DNA of 64,000 nucleotides from Immundisolibacterales bacterium (lineage in GTDB: Bacteria; Pseudomonadota; Gammaproteobacteria; HK1), in contig JAPOPW010000038.1 of NCBI GenBank assembly GCA_026712715.1, forward strand, positions 62,001-126,000, read 5' to 3'. Positions 1 to 6,601 of the stretch are shown one piece after another (position 1 is the first letter of the stretch; the number at the start of each line of letters is the position of its first letter). Below the pieces are notes generated by a model. It made no database searches. It saw only the letters and a program-made list of their open reading frames with translations, and was not told the DNA's origin. The translations under genes were made by a program, and so were the position numbers.

Positions 1-238
1 GCACCGAGAACGCGAGGGTCACCGCCGGGTTGAAGTGCGCGCCCGAGATCGCGCCGAAGATGAGGATGAGCACGACCAGCGCCGCCCCCGTGGCGATGGT
101 GTTGCCGAGCAGCGCGATGGCGTCGTTCCCGCCCGCCAGGCGCTCGCCCATGATCCCGCTCCCGACGACGACGGCGAGGAGGAACGCGGTGCCGAGCGCC
201 TCCGCGGCCAGGCGACGGGAGAGATTGTGTCCGTTCAT
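1..238 (-). CDS. MIP-family aquaglyceroporin (AqpS-like), 3' end outside window
   Basis: The first 79 residues of a major intrinsic protein are present. They hold a first membrane helix (about residues 10-30), a second (about 48-64) and the first pore motif Asn-Pro-Ala at 70-72 after the usual SGAHF lead-in. The rest lies beyond position 1. The start ATG sits inside the stop of the upstream arsenate reductase gene (ATGA overlap, 235-238), so the two are translationally coupled. In Sinorhizobium meliloti the aquaglyceroporin AqpS replaces ArsB and lets the arsenite made by ArsC leave the cell. The linkage here suggests the same job, which is inference from context. A glycerol or water channel is the alternative. 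Confidence 0.85.
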   Translation of the reverse strand, partial: MNGHNLSRRLAAEALGTAFLLAVVVGSGIMGERLAGGNDAIALLGNTIATGAALVVLILIFGAISGAHFNPAVTLAFSV

Positions 239-747
239 GTCGGCTCGTTGCCCTTGGTCTCGCCAATCTCGTCGAGACGCCTCTGCAAGGCGAGGCGGTC
301 GAGCGATGCGAACGGGAGGTTCACGAAGATGCGGATGCGGTTGTTCAGCATGCGGTAGGTCGCGGCGAAGGTGGCTGCGATCTCGGACTCGTTGCCGGTC
401 GCGACGGCCGGGTCGGGAATCCCCCAGTGCGCGGTCATCGGCTGTCCCGGCCAGACCGGGCACACTTCCTGCGCCGTGTCGTCGCAGACGGTGAACACGA
501 AGTCGAGGTGCGGTGCTTCCGGGGCCGCGAACTCGTCCCAGCTCTTGGAGCGGAAGTCGCGGGCCGGGTGGTTGAGCCGGTCGAGCAGCGCCACCGTCCG
601 CGGGTTGACCGCGCCGGAGGGAAAGCTCCCCGCGCTGTATGCACGGAACCGGCCGATGCCCTCCCGGTTGAGAATCGCCTCCGCCATGATGCTCCGCGCC
701 GAGTTGCCGGTGCAAAGGAAGAGAACGTTGAGAAGCCTCTCGGCCAT
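235..747 (-). CDS. arsC: Arsenate reductase, thioredoxin-coupled low-MW phosphatase type
   Basis: A cytoplasmic enzyme expected to reduce arsenate to arsenite. The N-terminal P-loop C-x5-R spans Cys12 to Arg18 (CTGNSAR). Cys88 and Cys95 are seven residues apart, like the Cys82/Cys89 pair of the thioredoxin-coupled Staphylococcus-type ArsC, and there is an Asp-Pro motif near residue 110. Together these favour arsenate reductase over a plain tyrosine phosphatase. I chose the ATG at 747 because the 28 codons upstream look non-coding and the family begins just before the P-loop. It is the first gene of a two-gene unit with the aquaglyceroporin. No ArsR-type regulator is visible upstream to 998. 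Confidence 0.88.
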   Translation of the reverse strand: MAERLLNVLFLCTGNSARSIMAEAILNREGIGRFRAYSAGSFPSGAVNPRTVALLDRLNHPARDFRSKSWDEFAAPEAPHLDFVFTVCDDTAQEVCPVWPGQPMTAHWGIPDPAVATGNESEIAATFAATYRMLNNRIRIFVNLPFASLDRLALQRRLDEIGETKGNEPT

Positions 748-998
748 GCGACGACCCCGCGTTGCGCGCCCGTGGAGGCACGGGCTCCTTCCGGGACGCG
801 GCGCCCTCACCGGGCCCGAATCGGAATTCAAGCCCGGATTCGAGCTTGCGACCGCATCCGTCCGGGCATCCTGGGTCCGGAATGTGTCATGCGTGTGAAT
901 TCCGCCGCCGTCCCGCTTGGGGCGGACTTTGCGTCGGGGCCGGAAGCGGTCGTCCCGTTTCGCGGCGGAAACGGGACGCCGGGCGGGAGCGTCCGCCG

Positions 999-1454
999 CT
1001 ACCCTTGCGCTTCGAGGGTGACCCGATTGCAGCGGCAGGTGCCGATCTGGTGGAGCTCGATAATGTTGTTGAACGGGTCGGGAACGAACACCTGGTCCGA
1101 GTTGTCGCCGACGAGGCCCCGGATGGTCCAGTGGCGGATCCCGCGGGTTTCGAGCTCGCGCCGGGCCTCCTGGATGTCCTCGACCGCGAGCGCCACGTGG
1201 GGCCGGGTCGGATCCTCTTCCGAGCTGCGCGCAACCGGCGACTCCCCGGTCGCTCCCATGAGATGGATCTGGGTGCGCTTCTCGTCGTCGCCGACGTACA
1301 TCCAGAAGCCGGGCACGCCGGGAATGTTCGGGCGGCCGGAGTCCGCCTCGAGCCCGAGGACGTCGGAATAGAACTCGCGGGCGCTTTCCTGCGCCCCGTC
1401 CGAGGGATCGATCCGAATCCCGTGGTGGTGCAGCTCGAGTACCTTGATGGGCAT
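999..1454 (-). CDS. VOC-family (glyoxalase/bleomycin-resistance fold) protein
   Basis: A 151-residue single-domain vicinal-oxygen-chelate protein. The N-terminal strand carries HHHGIRI, followed by a helix with REFYSDVLGLE, and the C-terminal half contains RPHVALAVEDI and VPDPFNNIIEL. This is the paired beta-alpha-beta-beta-beta layout with His and Glu metal-ligand positions at the ends. The start is the ATG at 1454, which has a strong GGAGGAAG ribosome binding site; the longer frame upstream lacks one. Members include glyoxalases, dioxygenases and resistance proteins, and the substrate cannot be told from sequence. It stands alone, divergent from the PPOX gene at 1729 across 274 bases. Confidence 0.85.
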   Translation of the reverse strand: MPIKVLELHHHGIRIDPSDGAQESAREFYSDVLGLEADSGRPNIPGVPGFWMYVGDDEKRTQIHLMGATGESPVARSSEEDPTRPHVALAVEDIQEARRELETRGIRHWTIRGLVGDNSDQVFVPDPFNNIIELHQIGTCRCNRVTLEAQG

Positions 1455-1728
1455 GATTCTTCCTCCGCGAGCGCCGCCTCCCGGGGCGGCTCCGATGGGT
1501 CCGCCCGCAACGCTAGCCCAAGCCGGGCCCGCCGGCAAGCGCACCTCCCGTTCATGGCCGCTCGCCGGCCCGTGCGGACTCGCCCGACGCCGGCGCGCCC
1601 CGCGTTCCGAACAGAGCGCGTTATCATGAGAAAGGGCACGCGGCGCCCCGCCCCGAAGGCGACCCGACCGCTCGCGTTCGAAGGGTGAACCAGGCAGCTA
1701 CCGACACCAGCCAAGGGAGATACGCACG

Positions 1729-2253
1729 ATGGCCGAAGGATTCACGATCGCGACGTTCAGGCATGTTGCCGATGGGCTCCAGGAGGGGCAGTTCGCAGTC
1801 GGAGACCGGCGCCGGGCGGCCAGTCTCGACGACCTGGACCCCATTTACCGGGAGCTGCTCGATCGGCCGATCACGGTCACCATGGCGGTCATCGGCCCGG
1901 ACGGCCGGCCCGGTCTGACCCCGATGTGGTTCGATCACGACGGGGAGAAGATCCTCGTCAACACCGCTTCGCACCGCTCGAAGTGCGGATGGATCCGCAA
2001 GAACCCGCAGCTCACCATTCTCGTCGTGAACCCCGACAACCCGTACCACTGGGTGAGCATCAAGTGCACGGTGGAGAACGAGGTGCCGGAGGACGGGCCG
2101 GACGGGGCGAGGGTCACCGCCCAGCTCGACAAGATCTGGACCAAGTACACCGGGGCCGAGCCTCCCTACGGGCTCCGGGACCCGGCCATCGACGAGAGGC
2201 GGGTGCTGTTCGAGTGCCGGGTCGACCGTATCGCGACCTTCGGCAAGCCCTGA
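1729..2253 (+). CDS. PPOX-class flavin/F420-binding split-barrel protein
   Basis: A 174-residue pyridoxamine-phosphate-oxidase-like split barrel. Residues about 47-110 contain the typical TVTMAVIGPDGRPGLTPMWF strand pair, then ILVNTASHRSK and a WI-KNPQ helix cap. Relatives bind FMN or F420 and reduce or sense small molecules. The ATG at 1729 follows an AAGGGAG ribosome binding site. It starts a forward run that continues with two LLM oxidoreductases, so it may act with them as an F420/flavin partner (inference). Cofactor choice and substrate cannot be decided here. Confidence 0.82.
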   Translation: MAEGFTIATFRHVADGLQEGQFAVGDRRRAASLDDLDPIYRELLDRPITVTMAVIGPDGRPGLTPMWFDHDGEKILVNTASHRSKCGWIRKNPQLTILVVNPDNPYHWVSIKCTVENEVPEDGPDGARVTAQLDKIWTKYTGAEPPYGLRDPAIDERRVLFECRVDRIATFGKP

Positions 2254-2277
2254 GAAGAAGATGCAAGGAAACGGAAG

Positions 2278-3141
2278 GTGAAATTCGGGCTCTTGTTCGT
2301 CAATACCGGTGCGTTCGTGCATCCGGAAGGAGTGCGCGGTCTTGCGAGCGCGGCGGAAGCGGCGGGAATCGAGTCTCTGTGGACGGTCGAGCACGTGCTC
2401 GTTCCGGTGGGATACCGTTCGCGCTATCCCTACTCGAAGACGGGGCGCATGCCGGGAACCGAGGACATGCCGATCCCGGACCCGCTCGTCTGGCTCGGCT
2501 TCGCCGCCGCCGTCACCACCACCCTCAAGCTCGCCACCGGGGTTCTCATCCTGCCGCAGCGCCAACCGGCGTACGTCGCCAAGCAGTTCGCGACCCTCGA
2601 CGTTCTCTCCGGCGGCCGGGCGATCGCGGGTGTCGGGGTTGGCTGGCTCGCCGAGGAGTTCGCCTCGGTCGGCGTGCCTTTCGAGGAACGCGGCGCCCGG
2701 ACCGACGAGAGCATCCAGGCCCTGCGGAGCCTCTGGTCTCCTCGCGCCGAGCCGTTCCGGGGCCGCTACTACCGCTGGGATGCGGTGGAATCGAATCCGC
2801 GGCCGGTGCAGCCGGGGGGCGTGCCCATCGTGGTCGGCGGACACAGCGCGCCCGCGGCCCGGCGGGCCGCCCGCCTCGGTGACGGGTTCTTCCCGGCCCG
2901 GGGCACGCCGGAGGAGCTCGGACGGCTCTTCGACATCGTCCGCGAGGAATGCGATCGCATCGGGCGCGATCCGGCGGAAGTCGAATTCATCTGCGGCGGT
3001 CGGGTGCGGGGGCCGGAGGACCTCGAGCCCTATGTGGACCTCGGGGTCTCGCGTTTCGTGGCGAGCCCGCCGGCCCAGGACGTCGACGGGCTGCGGCGCG
3101 GGCTCGAGCAGTTCGCCCGGGACGTGATCGAGCGGGTCTGA
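2278..3141 (+). CDS. LLM-class (luciferase-like) oxidoreductase, probably F420-dependent
   Basis: A 287-residue TIM-barrel protein of the bacterial luciferase family. It has the N-terminal KFGLLFVNTGAF strand, ESLWTVEHV, the LATGVLILPQR strand, GRAIAGVGVGW and the late VPIVVGGHS nucleotide-binding region. The start is GTG at 2278, 24 bases after the PPOX stop, with only a weak purine-rich site before it. Enzymes of this shape use either reduced F420 or FMNH2. The PPOX neighbour and sequence style favour F420, but no F420 biosynthesis gene is in the window. Substrate unknown. Confidence 0.85.
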   Translation: MKFGLLFVNTGAFVHPEGVRGLASAAEAAGIESLWTVEHVLVPVGYRSRYPYSKTGRMPGTEDMPIPDPLVWLGFAAAVTTTLKLATGVLILPQRQPAYVAKQFATLDVLSGGRAIAGVGVGWLAEEFASVGVPFEERGARTDESIQALRSLWSPRAEPFRGRYYRWDAVESNPRPVQPGGVPIVVGGHSAPAARRAARLGDGFFPARGTPEELGRLFDIVREECDRIGRDPAEVEFICGGRVRGPEDLEPYVDLGVSRFVASPPAQDVDGLRRGLEQFARDVIERV

Positions 3142-3265
3142 CGCCCGCCCCCGCGGACCTGGCGGCCACGCGCGGCCCCGGCCGCATGCCGGGCCGGACG
3201 GGACCGAATCGATCCGCCGAGGAGCAGGATGCGGCCGGGGCGAAGGAGAGGAGAGCGGACACGGA

Positions 3266-4288
3266 ATGAAGATCGACACCCAGATGCGGGACGTCCCCTT
3301 CGAGCGGATGGGAGAGGAGGCGCTTCGTTTCGAGCGCATGGGCTTCGACTGCGCGTGGACGTTCGAAGCCGACCACAACCCGTTCCTGCCCCTCGCCCTC
3401 GCGGCGAGCGCGACCCGGCGAATGCACATCGGGACCAACATCGCAGTGGCGTTCGCGCGCAGCCCCTTCTCGATGGCCCAGGTCGCCTGGGACCTGCAGC
3501 GCGGGAGCCGGGGCCGCTTTCACCTCGGACTCGGCACCCAGGTAAGGGCCCACGTGGAGCGCCGCTTCTCGATGCCCTTCGACCGCCCGGCCGCCCGGGT
3601 GACGGACTACATCCGGTGCGTGCGCGCGATCTGGGACTCCTTCCAGAACGGAACCCGCCCCGCCTACGAAGGCGAGTTCTACCGCTTCGCGCTGATGAAC
3701 CCGTTCTTCGACCCGGGACCCATCGACCATCCGGACATCCCCATCTACCTGGCCGGAGTGAACGAGCGGATGTGCCGGGCGGCCGGCGAGGTCGCGGACG
3801 GCTTCCACGTCCATCCCATGCACTCGGTCGGCTACCTCCGGGACGTGGTGCGCCCCGCCATCGCGGAGGGTGCGCGGGCAAACGGACGCGACGGGACGAA
3901 GCTCGTCCTCTACGCGCCGGTCTTCACGGTGAGCGGGGAGACGGAGGCGGAGCGCGCGGCCGCCGAGAGGGAGGTCCGGCGCCAGATCGCCTTCTACGCC
4001 TCGACACCGAGCTATCGGGCGCTCCTCGAGTACCACGGCGTCGGCGGCATCGGCAAGGAGCTGAGCGCGCTCATGCGGCACGGCGAACTCGAGGAGATGC
4101 CGCGCCTCGTGCCCGACGCCCTCCTCGAGGAGGTCGCGGTGGTCGCGCCGCCGGCCGGGATTCCGGCTGCCCTTCGCCGGCGCTGCGAAGGGCTGCTCGA
4201 CCGGGCATCGCTCTATTTCCCGGTCCCGGAGGGCGCTCCCGAGACCGACTGGCGACATTTCGTCGACACGTTCCGCGCCGCCGCGTGA
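3266..4288 (+). CDS. LLM-class oxidoreductase, TIGR03617-like F420-dependent
   Basis: A 340-residue luciferase-like TIM barrel with the family pattern MKIDTQM at the N-terminus, CAWTFEADHNPFLPL, IGTNIAVAFARSPFSMA, GRFHLGLGTQV near residue 95 and IYLAGVNERM near residue 165. This resembles the TIGR03617 group of F420-dependent enzymes, a family-level match from memory. A GGAGAGGAGAG-type purine-rich tract precedes the ATG. It follows another LLM gene by 124 bases and precedes an acyl-CoA ligase by 22. The set may handle a carboxylic acid or its CoA ester, which is inference. Confidence 0.85.
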   Translation: MKIDTQMRDVPFERMGEEALRFERMGFDCAWTFEADHNPFLPLALAASATRRMHIGTNIAVAFARSPFSMAQVAWDLQRGSRGRFHLGLGTQVRAHVERRFSMPFDRPAARVTDYIRCVRAIWDSFQNGTRPAYEGEFYRFALMNPFFDPGPIDHPDIPIYLAGVNERMCRAAGEVADGFHVHPMHSVGYLRDVVRPAIAEGARANGRDGTKLVLYAPVFTVSGETEAERAAAEREVRRQIAFYASTPSYRALLEYHGVGGIGKELSALMRHGELEEMPRLVPDALLEEVAVVAPPAGIPAALRRRCEGLLDRASLYFPVPEGAPETDWRHFVDTFRAAA

Positions 4289-4310
4289 ACGCGCTGCGAG
4301 GGTCTCTCCC

Positions 4311-5867
4311 GTGATCACGATGCGGGCGCTCATCGAGCGGGCGGAGCGGCACTTTCCCGCGAACCCGGCCATCGTTCCGGCGGCGGACGGTCACGGTGGC
4401 CCGCTCACCTGGGCCGAGTTCGCGGTCCGGGTGCGGCGTGCGGCGGGTGCCCTGCGGTCGCTCGGCGTCGGGGCGGGCGACCGGTTCGCGATCATCTGCC
4501 GCAACGATCCGCGCCAGGCCGAGCTCATCCACGCCGGCTACTGGATGGGCGCGGTCGCGGTGCCGATCAACCACCGGCTCGCGCCGCGCGAGATCGCGGA
4601 GATCCTCGACGGGGCGGCGCCGCGGGTCCTCGCGGTCGAGGACCATTTCGCGGGACTCGTGTCGGATTCCTCTCTCGCCGCGCGCCCGGAGCCGCGGATC
4701 CGGATTGGAGGAGGCACGGGGGGCGCCGAGCCCGACTACGAGTCGCTCCGGGATGCGTCGCCGGAGGACGCGGGCCGGACCAGCGTCGAGGGCGACGACG
4801 CCCTCCTGCTCTACACCGGGGGGACCACCGGCCGCGGAAAGGGCGTGCGGCTCACCCACCGGAACGTCGCCGCGAACGGCCTCCAGCTCGTCGGGCCGTA
4901 CCGCGCCTCGGAAGACGACGTGATGCTCCACGTCGCGCCGATGTTTCATTCCGCGGACCTCCTCGGCTCGCCGTTCTCCCACACCGGCGCGGCGCACGCC
5001 TATCTGCCCGACTTCACCCCCGACGCCTTTCTTGCGGCGGTGGGGAAGAGCCGGGCCACGTTCTCCATGCTCACTCCGACCGTCATCATCCGCATCATCC
5101 GCGAAGGGCGGATGGACGCGTTCGACGTCTCGAGCCTGCGCCGCTTGACGTACGGGTCCGCGCCGATGGACGCGGCCTGGATCCGGCGCACGACGGAGGC
5201 GTTTCCGGGGGTGGAGCTCGTGCACTCCTACGGCCTCACCGAGACCTCGCCCATCCTCACCACCCTCGGGTGGGAGCAGCATGTCGCGGGGCTCGCGGGC
5301 GGCGACCGGCTGCGCTCGGTCGGACTCCCCCTGGTCGGAGTCGAGCTGCGCGTCGTGGACGATGACGGCGACGACGTGCCGGCCGGCGAGGCGGGGGAGG
5401 TCGCGGTTCGCGCCCCGAACGTCTCGGCGGGCTACCTCGACCGTCCCGAGGAGACGGCCGCCGTCTTCCGCGACGGCTGGTTCTTCACCGGCGACGTCGG
5501 CCGCCTCGACGACGAAGGCTACCTCTATCTCTTCGACCGCAAGAAGGACGTCATCATCACCGGCGGGGAGAACGTCTGGTCGACGCAGGTCGAAGCGGCC
5601 CTCTACGCGCACCCCGGGGTGGTCGAGGTCGCGGTCATCGGGGTGCCGGACGAGACCTGGGGCGAGGCGCTCCTCGCCGTCGTGGTGCCCGCGCCGGGGT
5701 CCGGGCTCGGCGGCGGGGAAGGCGCGGAGCTCCTGATGACGCACTGCCGGGAGCGCATCGGCGGCTACAAGATTCCGCGGCGGTACCGCTTCGTCGACGC
5801 CTTGCCGAAGAGCGCGATGGGGAAGATCCTGAAGGCCGAGCTTCGCCGCCGCTACCGAGGCGGGTGA
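4311..5867 (+). CDS. Acyl-CoA synthetase / AMP-dependent ligase (ANL superfamily)
   Basis: A 518-residue adenylate-forming enzyme. The P-loop-like motif LLYTGGTTGRGKG lies near residues 163-175, the YGLTETSP motif near 305, the hinge region FFTGDVGRLDDEGYLYLFDRKKD near 395-417, and the C-terminal catalytic lysine in KSAMGKILKAELRRRY. All are intact, so it should convert a carboxylic acid, ATP and CoA to an acyl-CoA. The first start is GTG 4311; an ATG three codons on (4320) is equally possible. The neighbouring thioesterase and molybdoenzyme suggest a CoA-ester pathway. The acid is unknown, with aryl or medium-chain substrates both plausible. Confidence 0.92.
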   Translation: MITMRALIERAERHFPANPAIVPAADGHGGPLTWAEFAVRVRRAAGALRSLGVGAGDRFAIICRNDPRQAELIHAGYWMGAVAVPINHRLAPREIAEILDGAAPRVLAVEDHFAGLVSDSSLAARPEPRIRIGGGTGGAEPDYESLRDASPEDAGRTSVEGDDALLLYTGGTTGRGKGVRLTHRNVAANGLQLVGPYRASEDDVMLHVAPMFHSADLLGSPFSHTGAAHAYLPDFTPDAFLAAVGKSRATFSMLTPTVIIRIIREGRMDAFDVSSLRRLTYGSAPMDAAWIRRTTEAFPGVELVHSYGLTETSPILTTLGWEQHVAGLAGGDRLRSVGLPLVGVELRVVDDDGDDVPAGEAGEVAVRAPNVSAGYLDRPEETAAVFRDGWFFTGDVGRLDDEGYLYLFDRKKDVIITGGENVWSTQVEAALYAHPGVVEVAVIGVPDETWGEALLAVVVPAPGSGLGGGEGAELLMTHCRERIGGYKIPRRYRFVDALPKSAMGKILKAELRRRYRGG

Positions 5868-5888
5868 TTCTCGGGAATCCGGGGTCGA

Positions 5889-6032
5889 TCAGAGTTCCGA
5901 CTCCTCGATTCCCGCAATCTTCATCAGGTGACGCTGCAAACCACGCTTGAGCGATACGTCGCCATGCACCGGTACCGAGATCCGGAACACCGGCCCGATT
6001 CGTGCGGCTTCGCGTTCCAAGGGTGTCGGCCA
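5889..6032 (-). pseudogene. HicA-type toxin, C-terminal fragment
   Basis: On the minus strand a frame of 47 codons ends with the conserved C-terminus of HicA mRNA interferases: a VPVHG strand, a Leu-Lys-rich loop (SLKRGL) and a final helix KIAGI. The frame begins directly after a stop codon at 6033-6035. It has no start codon and lacks the N-terminal half with the catalytic histidine. No HicB antitoxin is beside it. It lies inside the spacer between the ligase and thioesterase genes, opposite to both. I read it as a decayed remnant. Confidence 0.55.
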
Positions 6033-6181
6033 CTACTGATTCAGCCGACGTAGTGATACCGTTCGCGACCGGGCCGGACCGCAATTCGTTGAATCCCGTA
6101 GCCGATCATTCGTGCTCCAGGCTGCATGGCGAAGACGGAGCGGGTCCGCCCGGACGCGGAATGCTTGGGAAGCGAGGAACG

Positions 6182-6601
6182 ATGAAGGAAACGCTTGCGG
6201 CGGGACTCGCCGGCACGAGGCGCCACGGAATCGACACCGAGCGCACCATCGACTTCATGGGGGAGGCGCTTCGCGTCTACTCCACCCCGTCGATGCTGCG
6301 CGACATCGAGCACACCTGCCGGGACGTGATCCTCGATCACCTCGACGATGGCGAGGACACCGTCGGGGTGCGGGTCGAGCTCGAGCACCTCGGAGCGACC
6401 CTCCTCGATTCATGGGTGGACATCTCGGTGCGGGTGACCGCGGTCGAAGGACCCAGGGTCGACCTCGAGGTGGAGGTGCGCGACGAGCTCGGTGAGACCG
6501 TCGGGCGCGCGAAGCACGGGCGCTTCGTCGTCGAGGTCGAGCGCCAGCGCCGGCGCCTCGAGCGGCTCGCGGAGCGGCTCCGGAGCGGAGGCGGCAAGTG
6601 A
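6182..6601 (+). CDS. Hot-dog thioesterase, FlK-like
   Basis: A 139-residue single hot-dog domain resembling fluoroacetyl-CoA thioesterase FlK. Thr35, Glu43 and His69 have exactly the spacing (8 and 26 residues) of the FlK catalytic triad Thr42/Glu50/His76, and the VGVRVELEHLGAT and GRAKHGRFVV segments match the family. It should hydrolyse an acyl-CoA, substrate unknown; nothing here shows fluoroacetate specificity. The start ATG at 6182 has a GAGGAAC site. Its stop overlaps the GTG of the molybdoenzyme gene (GTGA at 6598-6601), so the two are co-translated, which suggests a role on the same CoA ester or in removing a dead-end ester. Confidence 0.83.
   Translation: MKETLAAGLAGTRRHGIDTERTIDFMGEALRVYSTPSMLRDIEHTCRDVILDHLDDGEDTVGVRVELEHLGATLLDSWVDISVRVTAVEGPRVDLEVEVRDELGETVGRAKHGRFVVEVERQRRRLERLAERLRSGGGK

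Noticed and set aside
6041..6119. Upstream minus-strand frame as the missing HicA N-terminus
   Set aside because: The MQPGARMIGYGIQRIAVRPG translation shows no HicA pattern and is in another frame from the C-terminal fragment.
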